Part shown: piece after piece, positions 24,401 through 35,520 of the stretch
Position numbering within the stretch: the first letter of the stretch is position 1
How the letters are laid out: every line of letters starts with the position of its first letter
Assembly (NCBI GenBank): GCA_947359465.1
Contig: OX375878.1
Span: forward strand, 91,734,377-91,798,376
Direction: 5' to 3'
Origin: Metellina segmentata
Lineage: Eukaryota > Arthropoda > Arachnida > Araneae > Tetragnathidae
DNA length: 64,000 bases
Notes under the pieces: generated by a model
The model's database searches: none
Told to the model about the DNA's origin: nothing
What the model saw: only the letters and a program-made list of their open reading frames with translations
Made by a program: the position numbers and the translations under genes

Positions 24401-24595
24401 CTAGAGGGCTTCGCCACCTGCTCGCCAAATCGCGAGGATTGCTACGCAATCCCATTTGGTTTGCGAAATAAACCAAAACTTCTTTCGCAATCCTGCGACG
24501 GCGAAATTATCTTAATAATTCGTGTAATCCTGATTTGATTTTCCGGTCCAGAGAGGGCTTTGCCCCCTGCTCGCTAACACTCGCTCACTCATATT
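24401..24595 (-). mobile_element. Helitron 3' end(s), fragment
   Basis: On the minus strand the sequence ends GGCGAAGCCCTCTAG|T at 24401, with palindromic GCGAGCAGG-like and GGTTTGC-like motifs behind it. A second, similar end (GAGCAGGGGGCAAAGCCCTC) lies at about 24552-24585, so two Helitron ends are stacked. No 5' TC end was found. Confidence 0.55.
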
Positions 24596-24709
24596 CAGAA
24601 ATATACGGTATTTATACAAGAGTGTAAATTATTATTATTATTATTTTTATATATAATCTAGTTTAAATAGCCATGAAGTTTAAAACTTCGATTGCTCTTG
24701 ATTAACAAA

Positions 24710-25300
24710 TTTGACTGAACTGAATGAGGGGTTGAACCTTCAACTCCCCCTGGTTACACCTACGAACTAATGTACCATTGTTTCATTTATTACATTTATT
24801 TATTACACAATTAAAACATTAATTAAAATTAAGTTATGAATAGTTTTAGTAGTTATTAATATAGGATTAATTTGTAAAAAACCCTCTCATTATATATACT
24901 ATATATTAGCAAATTTTTCTCAACTGAATTGGAGGAGGGTTGAATCCCCAACCCTCTTGGTTACGGCTATGTGTATTACACAAGTAAAACATTAATTAAA
25001 ATTAAGTTAAGAATAGTTTGTGTAGTTATTAACAAGGGATTAATTTGCGAAAAACACATTATATATGTATTAGCAAAATTTTTCTCAACTGAATGGGGGA
25101 GGGGTTGAACCCCCAATCCCCCCTGACGGCTATGTTTATTACACAAATAAAACATTAATTCAAATTCAAATTAAGTTATGAATAGTTTGAGTAGATATCA
25201 ACAAGGGATTAATTTGTAAAAAATTATTATATATATATTAGCAAAAGTTTTCTCAACTGAATGGGGGAGGGGTTGAACCCCCCACCCCTGGTTACGCCTA
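24710..25300. repeat. Minisatellite-like tandem repeat, about 165-200-bp units
   Basis: CTGAAT(G/T)GGGGAGGGGTTGAA-type blocks occur at about 24717, 24920, 25088 and 25252. Each is followed by ACCCCC-rich sequence, GGTTACG(C/G)CTATG, ATTACACAA, AAACATTAATT, AAGTTA(T/A)GAATAGTTT and GGGATTAATTTG. About 3.5 imperfect copies. Confidence 0.85.
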
Positions 25301-25841
25301 TGGATATGACATTTTTAACAAAAATGTAACGAAAATGTCCTGATTTTTCTCGAATTTCAAAAAATATTAACAGGAACCAAATTAAAATTTCTAAAAAACT
25401 CGATGAGCTGCAAAAATTTACGTTTGGAGGTACTCTAAAAAAACTAGCGGGTGAAGACTGAAAATTTGTATGTCTTTTGCTCACTCGCGTTAGAAATTTC
25501 GCTCTTTTTTCCGACTTTGACTCTTAATAAACCCTAAACCAATTGCAGCATCGGAAAAAAAATCTTCTCCGTCTTGTTCCCTGTACAATTTTGAACAAAC
25601 CATGTTAATTCCGTTATTTTCTGATCCGGTTTTCTGCAACAGTCTAACAGCGAGTTTTCAATTCTTGGGCGGCGACTGTAACTTTTTTTTAATATAAAAG
25701 AGATTACTTACATAAAAGCACTATTGAAAAGGAATACTTTACAGAAAAATCGAGTTTTGAAGTCCAAAATGTTTATTGTAATGACAATTTTTGCAACATC
25801 CAAAATTGTGGACAATTTAGACAAATAACGGTTCCTTGAAC
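25301..25841. other. No gene recognised
   Basis: AT-rich spacer without repeats or coding similarity that I can support. Confidence 0.5.
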
Positions 25842-26879
25842 CAGGGTGTAAAAAAATCAATTAATCGGATTTATTTGATTTAAATCAAAAATCGGATTTT
25901 TTTATTTAAATTTCTGTAGGGCCTATAAATTTGTTAAATAAAAAATTGAGTTTCGGACATGACATGTAAACTAATATTTAATTAAGTAAACAATCGGAAT
26001 TTGTGATATGGTAAATTAATATTTATTTTACTAAATCTCATTGTGTGTTACATGACAATACATTTAAAACACAAGTTGACATCATCCATAGTTTTTCTTG
26101 AGTAAATTAACCTAATCATTTTAACAAATGTATCAGTAAGTGTAAGTGAGACCTAAATTAGTCTGATTAAATAAATATTTGTTATGGGTCACTACTCTTA
26201 AAGTGAAAGGTGACTGTTTCAGGGTGCATTTTGCAAAATAAAAGATGTTCATAGTGTTTAAACTGTCATCCTTTCAAACAGAAAGCTCAGTTGAATTTTT
26301 TATTTAATAAATTAATAAACACATTAATTGTGTTATTTTGTATTTATGTCACAATTTAAAAAAAAGTAGTTGAAAAATCACTATAGCTAAGCCATTGGTC
26401 AATCAATTAAAGGGGGTAACAAGTAATATAGGCCTACTTTATGGGGATTTTCTTTGGCTGTCTTGACATTTACGTAGATGTAGGCCTACTGCTTTATTGT
26501 TTGTAACATAAAATTATGCATGAACATTGTAAAAACTTTCAACTAGATGTCAACTTATTTTTTTTACTGTTTGGCAGAATCCCTGACTCAACAGATTACT
26601 TAGTCCATAGACACCTCAGATTATTTGCAAGTGTCCAGTGCCAAACATTTTTTTTAAAAGCTCATCAGTACGAAGTGTAGCCATTAGTGCTGAAATCACC
26701 AGGTGTGCAGAAAGTTCAAAGCATTTGACAAATTCTGTGATTTTTCTAGAGTGTATTTACTTAGTTATAAAAATGTAAGATTGGTTGTGATTTAAATCAA
26801 TGATTTAAAAAAAATCATTTGATTGAAATCATGATTTTAATCGTTGATTTAAATCAAGTGATTTAAATCTTGACACCCT
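25842..26879 (+). mobile_element. hAT-like non-autonomous element with GATTTAAATC-rich ends
   Basis: Left end CAGGGTGTAAAAAAATC and right end (reversed) CAGGGTGTCAAGATTTAAATC form inverted termini. GATTTAAATC-like self-complementary repeats are dense inside both ends. The left third matches 640-983 in inverted orientation. No transposase frame. The TSD is not clear. Confidence 0.65.
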
Positions 26880-27182
26880 GCTTTGAACACTTTCCCGTTC
26901 ATTTCGTTTTGTATTTTATTTATTTATTATTAATTATTTATTAAAAGAAAATTAAACGTATGACATCTGGCCGCTGTTGGCGATCAATGTAGGAGAGTTC
27001 TTGGTGACTAACCTCCCTGAGTGGAAGGGTTGCCATAGAGAAATTGGCAGTCGGATACTTGCCTCGGCAGAGAGAGGTTGTCTTTTGTTTTTAAGGTGCG
27101 ATTTACTACACCGAATGAAATGATGTTCGTTTTTGTGTCCTTTTTATCATCTAATTAAATTGTTATTTTTATAATCTCGTCC
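26880..27182. other. Helitron scrap and retroelement leader
   Basis: 26925-26970 resembles the interior of family-2 Helitrons (TTTATTAAAAGAAAA followed by CGTATGACATCTGG). 26972-27180 may be the remains of the LTR/leader of the retroelement that follows, but no second LTR was found to prove it. Confidence 0.3.
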
Positions 27183-27990
27183 TTGGTTAGTAAAAGAGAA
27201 GAACATCACAACTTCCTCTATTTCGTAGAACCAGAGCAACCAGGAGATTGGACTTTAATTGAAAGTTCTCAAAACGAAATGTGGACTAACTCCGTAAAGA
27301 AAGAAGATATTGAAATGGTTATGATGGAGATCGTCGAACCAGTAGTTGACAACTTGAAGCTGGTGGACTTGAAAAAAAAATTGTTAAATAATAAAGAATT
27401 CTTAGAACATGCGGAATTTGTCAAAGATATTTTGGCCTCAACTGTAGAAAATCGAAAGAAAGAAGACGATCGAAAGAAAGAAGAGGATCGATGGAAAGAG
27501 GAAGCAGATCGAAGGAAAGAGGAAGAAGATCGAAGAAAAGAAGAGGATCTAAGGAAAGAAGCAGAATACCGAAGGAAAGAAGCAGAAGACCGAAGGAAAG
27601 AAGGACTTCGGTTACAACGAGAACATGAACTTGAATTAGAAAGAATTCGAGCATCTCAGGACCAGAGAAATAGAAGTTCATCACCTATTGTGCATAAAAG
27701 CGGAGAATGTGAGATCTCTCTCGATAAACTAATAAAAGGAGTAGAGACACTAACTGTTCCAGTTCCAAGAAAAACAGAAGCACGGAATTTATTTTTCTAC
27801 GCCCTTGAACGAGCCATAATATATTTAAACATAATAAAGTTCCCGAAGAATTCCAAGCAGAAATATTGTTGAAACTTCTGGGAGATAAAGCATCGAATGT
27901 GCTAGTTTACATTGAATAAGATTAGAAAAATTATGAAATACGAGCCAACACCTCAAGCTTGCTTGGAAAATTTCCGAAGAGCCAAACGAA
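27183..27990 (+). pseudogene. Gag of the degenerate Ty3/gypsy element
   Basis: The frame runs 229 codons to 27872. Residues about 90-145 are a charged coiled coil built of RRKEEEDRRKEE-like heptads, followed by residues SSSPIVHKSG and a capsid-like segment (ISLDKLIKGVETLTVPVP, RNLFFYALERA). A frameshift at about 27840 is needed to continue into EILLKLLGDKASNVLVYIE and EPTPQACLENFRRAKRNSG. In life it would form the retrotransposon particle. I associate gags of this layout with spider genomes; that is recollection, not a search. Confidence 0.7.
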
Positions 27991-28053
27991 ACTCGGGCGA
28001 AAACACGTTCATGTGAACAAAATCCGAAAATTCCAGACAAGAGTCAATGCAGT

Positions 28054-29030
28054 TTGTATCATCTTCGAGATGACGAAGAATTTGGTGATATCCATACTTT
28101 TCCCAGGACTGTGAATCAACAAGAATCATTTGATGGAATCCATGAATTAGACTTGCGACATTTGGCAGATAACGATAAGAATCTGCTCCTTAAGTTGTTA
28201 CAGAAACATAAAAAACTATTTACAGGAAAAGTGAAAATTTGAAATGTCGGTGGACATAGGATTAGGTTAAAAAATGGAAAAGAGAGACGAAAACTCTTTG
28301 TTAACAGAATTCTTGAAGCTTTGAAATCGCAACTGGACGCCCAAATTGACGAATTAATTCAGCTGGAATTAATAGCCCTCGCCTTCTAAAACTGATGCCG
28401 TCACCCGTTATCCAGAACCTAAATGTACTAAAGATGTTCAGAAATTCCTCGGATTGACCGGTTATTTCCGTAAATTTATACCGTCCTACTCACTTGAGTG
28501 AGTAGGACGTTATAACCTCTTAGTTAAATCTCTTACCTCCATTTTGGTGCAAACGAACGATCTGCATTTCTTCACCTTAAACGACTTAATTGTGAAAATC
28601 CAGTTTTGGCCATTTACCACCAAAATGCTGAAACTGAAGTGCACTGTGATGCTTCAATACATGGTTTCGGTTGTATCCTATTTCAGAAGGACACTAACAA
28701 TAAATTCCATCCCGTTTATTACCATAATCGTACAACAAACGACAGTCAGCGCAAATGCTCCAGTTACGAACTCGAAGTCCTTGCAATCGTCGTGGATTTA
28801 CGTAAATTCCGTGTGTACATTTTAGGTCAACACTTCACCATAGTGACCGACAAAGATGCATTTACTTCGACAATGACAAAAAAAGATGTTCGTACACGCA
28901 TTGCTCGATGGATATTACTTCTTCAAGATTTTGATTATTCGATAGTTCATCGCTCAGGAACACAAATGGCTCATGTGGATGATTTGAGTCGTGTACAAGT
29001 TGTTTCCGTATCTCCTGATCCACTTACTAT
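28054..29030 (+). pseudogene. RT remnant and RNase H of the degenerate Ty3/gypsy element
   Basis: Frame 28054-28242 has LDLRHLADNDKNLLLKLLQK, the usual lead-in to Ty3/gypsy RT. A deletion then joins to TKDVQKFLGLTGYFRKFIPS at about 28428-28490, the RT connection that follows the YxDD core. RNase H occupies 28606-29082: VHCDASIHGFG (first Asp), YELEVLAIV (Glu), TIVTDKDAF (Asp), HRSGTQMAHVDDLSR (last acidic site). Without the RT core it cannot function. Confidence 0.75.
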
Positions 29031-29149
29031 TCGCATAACGTCGTGCTTAACAGCGAGATGCTTCTCTTCGCGCCATCTGTGAACTCGCATCAAAACCAAA
29101 TTATAATGACTTTACTGCAAAAAATATTCTTTACAAATTCGTAAATGGT

Positions 29150-30085
29150 AACGACATTCTCTTGGTACCATAATCGATGCGCCTGATTATAATTCGAGTG
29201 CTCACGAACGAGGTCACTTTGCCGTTAAAAGTGGAGGGTCTGTTAAATCCTTCTTCCCAAAGACAATACCCCTCTGTATACATACCATCTCGGACCATGA
29301 GAAACTTAAAATAAAAATTATCGTCATATCTTAGCGGTGATTGACTCATTCACCAAGTTCTGTTGGCTCTATCCGTGTAAATCGACCACATCCAAAGAAA
29401 TTATTGCTAAGCTTGAAGTGCAAAAAAACTACTTTTGGTAATCCCTCCCGGATTCTCACTGATCGTGGTTCCGCTTTCACATCTGACGAATTCACACAAT
29501 CTTGTGCGATGAAAAAATTCAACTAAAAAAACCACATAACCACTGGTTTGTCCCGTGCAAATGGACAGGTTGAAAGACTGAACCGCAGTATTATTGCTGT
29601 GATTTCAAAGCTATCCCAACCTGATCCCACGAGGTGGTACAAGCATGTCGCTGCAGTGCAACAGGCTATCAATTCCACTTATCATCGAAGCATTGTTACA
29701 ACTCCGTTCGAACTGCTCATAGGTGCAAAATGAAAACTAAAAGTTATCATCAACTTCTCCAATTGTTATCTGGTGAAATGCGTCGTGCATTCGAAACAAA
29801 TCGCGACGAACTACGGAAGTGTGCCAAATAACAAATTTTGAAAATCCAAAGTGAAAATAAGCCTAACTTACGTCGTAAAAAACCTTACCAGTACACCGTC
29901 AATGGTCTTGTGCTCATTAAAACGAACTGAAACTGCACCAGGATGGAAGTTTGAACCAAACTTATCTCGGACCACACAAGATCACCAAAGTAAAACAATA
30001 ATACGTTTGATGTTACACGAATTAGTGGAGACGATGGACAAAAAACTACTACCACCATCGCAAAATATATCAAACCATTCACTTA
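29150..30085 (+). pseudogene. Integrase of the degenerate Ty3/gypsy element
   Basis: Pieces: VIDSFTKFCWLYP-like (first Asp, about 29340), RILTDRGSAFTSDEF (second Asp, 29450-29495), GLSRANGQVERLNRSI (third residue, Glu, 29548-29600), HVAAVQQAINSTYHRS, and a C-terminal tail with DVTRISGDDGQKTTTTIAKY at about 30007-30065. At least three frame changes. In life it would insert the element's cDNA into the genome. Confidence 0.75.
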
Positions 30086-30652
30086 ATGTTTGTGCAGATT
30101 ATATTTTATTTCCATTATGTCTATTGCATATTTTCTGTTTTCTTAATTTTTTACTAAAGGTGAGTGTATGAAGATGAGAAATATTCTTTTCCCCACTTGT
30201 GTTTAAAATATTTTCTTTTGAATAAAATATCTAATTTTTTTCTACTCAAAAATTTTTGTTCTACGATTTGATTTTCTATTTCTGTATGCCATTACATTTG
30301 CATTCATCTAAACCTTGAAATTTATAAGAGTACTTACCCTGTTACTTTGCATACAAGGTTACGGATAGAATTTTTTTTTTTTGATGATGATGTTTTTAAT
30401 TTTTATGTTTTATATACTTGTTTTAGAGTGTTTGATTACTCCTTTTTAATTTACTTTTCTGTTTTGTGCATTATTATTATTAATTATTCAAATATGTTGG
30501 TGAGTCAAATATGTTTAATAATGCCATTTCTATTTTTGTTTAAATTTTCTATTTGATTTTATATTGCTTTCATGCGAGGTCACATGCCTTGCCGGATGGC
30601 CGATTGTGGAAAAATAATCCCCTAGGTTCCTATCCCACGTGCAGAAGTATAC
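30086..30652. other. No gene recognised
   Basis: Probably the 3' part of the degenerate retroelement plus flanking DNA. AT-rich, with no LTR boundary that I can defend. Confidence 0.4.
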
Positions 30653-30916
30653 ATTATCAGTAGGGCTCGGATTTTGCATACCTTCTTTTTAACCCCTAAT
30701 GTTGATATAAATATGTATTGAGTGCTTTTTTACCAATTTGCAACAAAAAAAAACAAGAATTTTTTTGCATGTTTGGGATTATTTTGCATATTTAGGGTTC
30801 TTTGCATGTTTTGTGCATATATGAACAATTTTTTATCACTCATTTATAAAATTTTCCATTTTCAAACATTTTTACAAAAAAAACTTCAAAAAAGTTTTTT
30901 TACTTTCTCACTTTGC

Positions 30917-30920
30917 TGCA
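30917..30920. other. TGCA target duplication, left
   Basis: TGCA immediately before the nested element and again at 35214-35217 after it. A palindromic 4-bp duplication is the simplest reading of the two boundaries. Confidence 0.6.
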
Positions 30921-31926
30921 GGGTCATTCCACGCAAAATGAGCAAATAGGCTGTGGCTGACACATCGCCGATTTTAATGAAAATTAGTTTCTAAATAGAT
31001 CGCATATAGTAAGGAGGAACTGCCAAATATTAAATGTCAGAAATGGATATTTTATTTTTTATTGAATTTTAAAATTCAAGGTCACACAAATGTAGATTTT
31101 TGTAGCACTAATAGTAGCCTGTTTGAGACCCAATATTTCAAAACGTTATTGACACAAATTATAAATTTTTATATTGTTACATTCTTCAGTAAAAGTTCTT
31201 TCAGGAAATGTCAGAATTTTGTTTAATATCCGGCACTTCTCGTTCTGAAGGATCGGCGAAAATAGAGATTTTTCCAATATGATACCAATTTCAAATTGCT
31301 CTAGTACCTCTAAAAATGGAAAGACAATATCAAAAATAATTCTTAACAAAGCCCTTCTTCTATATAAAAGGTACGTATAATTTAGTGATTGTAGTCCTAT
31401 TCCTTATTAAAGAAAAAAAAATAATAATAAAGGAAAATAATTGAAAACGGCGATTTTTCTGTATTTTTAAATACAAATTTTATTGTGAAGGACAGCTCCG
31501 AAAAACTCACAAATTTTCAGTATTATGTGTCCAGATATATATTATCTGTCCTGAAATTTTCATCATTGTAATTTGCTTATTTTCTTCCCAGGAGCATTTT
31601 TAACTAGATGAAAACTATAGTTTTATTTTATCGCATGATGAAACAAAACAGGCGGAACACGCCATTAAGCCATCCGTTTCCTCATTGAAAGAGATGCTAT
31701 TACATTCAATGACAGATAATAGAATAAATAAACACTGCTAAATTAATTATGGTTATAAATGTGCTTGGGTTGGTATAAACTGATAATTTTTTGCTGAACC
31801 GAAAGCTTTGGAACACCGGCGAATGTTCAAGTGGCAATCCATAAGTGTTCCATCCATTGAAATGATCATTAGTCGGTTAGAGAAGTCTTTTGGATTTTCT
31901 TGTAGTTTTTAGGAAATATTATTACT

Positions 31927-34293
31927 ATGTTTGATTTTGATAGTAAAAGAGATTTTAAAATTCCTGAACTTTCGAAATGTGACGTGGGAGAAATGTTGCA
32001 AGAAAACTGCCATAAAATCCATTATGTAAAAGAAACCGGATTAAAAGAACTTTCCGAACTTACAGATAAAGTCAGAGAATTGTTGTATTTAAAATTAGGT
32101 AGGAAGTTTGAAAACATTTGTCTTCACCATGAGAAAGTGTATTTACTGAAGTATACTTACTTATTCCGACGAACTTGTTGTAAACCTTTTAAAAGTCACA
32201 AGCGTGCCGTGAAAAAGTCCCTGCGAATAATAACACTAGATATTGCCAAGAAATCAGCTGGATTGCTCTCGCCAGGTAAAAAGATCTGTCTCACATGTGA
32301 AATTGGTGTTAAAAATTTTATTACAGAAGAGGATGCAACAGATTTTGATTTTGAAACGGAAGCTTTAGAGAAACAGTACGAGAAACTCAATAACAGCCTA
32401 CAGAACATGGGAAATTCGCCTGTTAAAAAGGTTCGTAAACTCAGCATGACTCAAAAAAACATTATGGCAGAAAATTACAGAAATTTGTTTCAACTGCTAA
32501 AGTAAATTTGGGAACTGTTTTGCAAGTAAACCTCAATAAAATTAATAGTACACATGCGACTGAAAGTAAGGAATATTTTTTATTGTTTAATAGAACAGCT
32601 GAAAGCAAAGTTTACTGAAACAACATCCCCTGCAGAAAAAATTCAAATTCTAACTCTTGTTCCAAAGAGCTGGAGTCTGGAAAAAATAAGGACAGAATTT
32701 TCTACCACATTGTATTTAGCAAGGAAAACCTGCTAAGAGACAAGGCAAAAAAATTAATGCAATAGTTATAAACTTTTACGAGTCTGATGACATAAGTCGG
32801 CTATGTCCAGGAAAAAAAGACTATGTTAATGTAAACACAGATGAAGGTAAAGTCCCAAAACAAAAAAGGTTGATTCTTTGTAACTTAAAAGAAGGATACC
32901 AGCAGTTTAAGGAACAGCATGGGAGTGCAAAGATTGGTTTCAGTAAATTCGCTGAATTAAGACCGAAACATTGTGTACTAGCTGGAAGTAATGGTACACA
33001 TTCCGTGTGTGTGTGTCCACCATACATCAAAATATGAAACTGATGTTACACGCTATTAAACCTCATTATTCTTTGCTAGAGCTAATGAAATTATATGTTT
33101 GCAACAATGAAAAGGAAAAATGTATGTTCGTGATAAGTGTCCAAAAGATCAATTTCGTGCTCAAATAAAAAAATTTGAGGTTTTCCAAAATTTAGAAGAA
33201 ATTATTTACAAGCGTTGGATTTCGACCGACAGATCTACTCTATTTCTTGACTCACTTGTTGAGAGTATGTCTGGATTGACAAAACATCATTTCATTGCTA
33301 AATCGCAGTCCAAATTTTTGGAGGAAAAGAAATTGACTGTTTCCCAGGAGGAGTGCATTGTACTCCTCGATTTTTCAGAAAATTATTCATTTATTGTTCA
33401 GGATGCAATTCAAGGATTCCATTGGGAAACTACTCAAGCTACACTGCACCCATTTGTACTTTATGGGAAGGATAACGAAAACAGGTTTCAAATCCTTTCA
33501 ATGTGTGTTATTAGTGACCATACTAGACATGATACATTGAGTGTATTTGCATTTCAGACTGCCGTAATCCCTTTTATAAAAGAAAGGTTTCTTTCTGTGA
33601 AGAAACTTATCTATTTCAGCGATAGGTGTTCAGCACAGTATAAAAACCGGAAAAACTTTTCCAACATTTGCCATCATGAATCCGATTTTGAATTGAAGGC
33701 AGAATGGCACTTTTTCGCTACAAGTCATGGCAAAAGCCCATGCGATGGAATCGGTGGAACTATCAAACGGTTAGCCGCAAGAACAAGTTTACAGAGACCA
33801 TACAACAATCAGATTTTAAATGCAAAACAACTATTTTCCTTCTGTACTTCAACCATTTCAAACATCAAATTCTTTTATGTGCCTTCAACTGATGTTATTC
33901 AAATTGAGTCTTATCTTCAACAAAGGTTTAATGAAGTGACCGCAACCATTACGGGAACTCGTAACTGTCATTGCTACATTCCTATTCCAAACTGTACGAC
34001 ACTAATTCGATGCAAAACAACTATTTTCCTTCTATACTTCAACCATTTCAAACATCAAATTCTTTTATGTGCCTTCAACTGATGTTATTCAAATTGAGTC
34101 TTATCTTCAACAAAGGTTTAATGAAGTGACCGCAACCATTACGGGAACTCGTAACTGTCATTGCTACATTCCTATTCCAAACTGTACGACACTAATTCGA
34201 GTGTCATATTTATCGCAATCGCCAGGAAAAGAAGTAAAGAGTTTAAAAAAAAATCACCTTTCAATAATAGAAGAAGCAAAGTTAAACTTGTGA
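31927..34293 (+). pseudogene. Transposase-like protein of the nested element, disrupted
   Basis: The N-terminal segment (31927-32505, 192 codons) contains a run of Cys pairs (RRTCC, CLTCE) that may bind zinc. The middle (32520-33030, broken) has SRLCPGKKDYV, FSKFAELRPKHCVLAGSNGT and HSVCVC. The C-terminal half (33120-34082) has three acidic motifs: VLLDFSENYSF, YFSDRCSAQYKNRKNF and FATSHGKSPCDGIGGTIKRL, plausibly the DDD/E triad of an RNase H-fold transposase. I know this protein type from many invertebrate genomes but not under a firm family name. Frame breaks at about 32505-33120 and a 190-bp tandem duplication at 33821-34200 end the coding capacity. Confidence 0.65.
33821..34200. repeat. 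190-bp tandem duplication inside the transposase
   Basis: 33821-34010 is repeated at 34011-34200, apparently with a single difference (CTGTACTTC versus CTATACTTC). 190 is not a multiple of 3, so the second copy is out of frame. The near-identity means that it is recent. Confidence 0.95.
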
Positions 34294-35520
34294 GTTTTAC
34301 CACATCATGAATTTGAAAAGGTAATTAGTTAAAATTCATAATTTCTATGATACTACGTTAAAATTTTTAAGCTTGTTTTGACACTCATTTTTTCTGCTTT
34401 TATAATTCACCCTTAAAGTTAAACATGATTTGGTATTTCTTTGTTGAATTAGGGTTTCATTATCTATATTTTATTTCACTGTTATCATTGAAGTTCTCGT
34501 AACATGCATAGAGTGGGAAGCAAATGTTGTGATTTTGTTTTTATTATTGTTGCTTTAGGACTCAGATTACAATCCTGATTTTTTTTACAAGTAATATACA
34601 TATTAAACTGTATTTCTGTGAAATGTCGGTTTTGTAAAAGCTGTCCTTCATTTGATTTCTTATGCCTATTTAGAGTAGAAAAGTATCATTTTGTACTTTT
34701 CGTTAGCTATTTTGAAGATGAAAGAATTAAAATACGACTTCCAAACTCTATCAGTAATATTATCATATCTAGCATTGTAACTGGCATGAATTTAAAGTAT
34801 GTCGTAAAATTTCTTCAGCCCATAGAAATGCTTTTAATTCCGTCAAAAATGACAATTTTCCATATTTTGCAACTAAATTTTGGATTAAATATGATGCTTA
34901 AAAAGGTTGTTGCCACAGTGAAAAAAAAACATTTTGTACAGATTATAAAAATGTAAAACATGTTTGTCTACGTTAAGTAGTTTTCGAGAAACAGAACTTC
35001 AAACATGCAACATTAAGCGATCTCGCAACTGTTCTTCAAAGTTGGAAGTCCTAAAAATGCCTCCAATTTCGAAAATATTTAATTTTGAACCTAATTCTTT
35101 TGGATATCGTTATTTATGCATAAACTAAACCCCTGTACCAAATTTCATGAAAATCCATTACCATACGGCCACGGGTTTTTCCTGATTTTTGCTCATTTCA
35201 CATGGAATGACCCTGCACTAAGTCACTTTGCTTTGTGCGTTTGGAAAGATTTTCAGAAGCAAAACACATTTGGGTTGTTTGGCCTGGCCTTTTCTTGTTT
35301 AGCCAAAAATGTATAGATATAAGAGGAAGAGAAAGATAGTAATGAAAGCATAAGCACATGAAGCAAAACATATTGCTTAGTTCTATAATAATCGAATTGC
35401 AACGGAGACTCTCAGTCTGCAAGCTACTTTGATCAACACAAATCAACTGCGACTCACAAACAAAGAGTGAAAAGGGTTCGAAATGTTAAGCATCTTAAAC
35501 TTTGACCCGATGAAAGGCTG

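Larger units (their letters stand above)
27183..30085 (+). mobile_element. Ty3/gypsy retrotransposon, degenerate, conventional order gag-RT-RNaseH-integrase
   Basis: Recognisable pieces in order: gag with coiled coil (27183-27990), start of the RT region (28054-28242), RT connection (28395-28495), RNase H (28606-29010), integrase core (29335-29735) and integrase C-terminal tail (29840-30085). The RT catalytic core, with its YxDD box, is deleted at about 28370-28400. LTRs could not be delimited. The integrase lies after RNase H, the usual Ty3/gypsy order and the opposite of the element at 46.6 kb. Confidence 0.8.
30921..35213 (+). mobile_element. Nested DNA transposon (4293 bp), Sola-like or unclassified
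   Basis: Inverted termini GGGTCATTCCACGCAAAATG (left) and GGGTCATTCCATGTGAAATG (right, reversed), with homology running about 26 bp. It is flanked by TGCA on both sides. The interior encodes a broken transposase-like protein at 31927-34293. The 4-bp target and the protein do not fit hAT or mariner. Sola elements also use 4-bp targets, but I cannot confirm membership from sequence alone. Confidence 0.7.

Noticed and set aside
27421..27684. Leu/Phe-rich 87-codon antisense frame
   Set aside because: Shadow of the Lys/Glu-rich coiled coil of gag on the plus strand.
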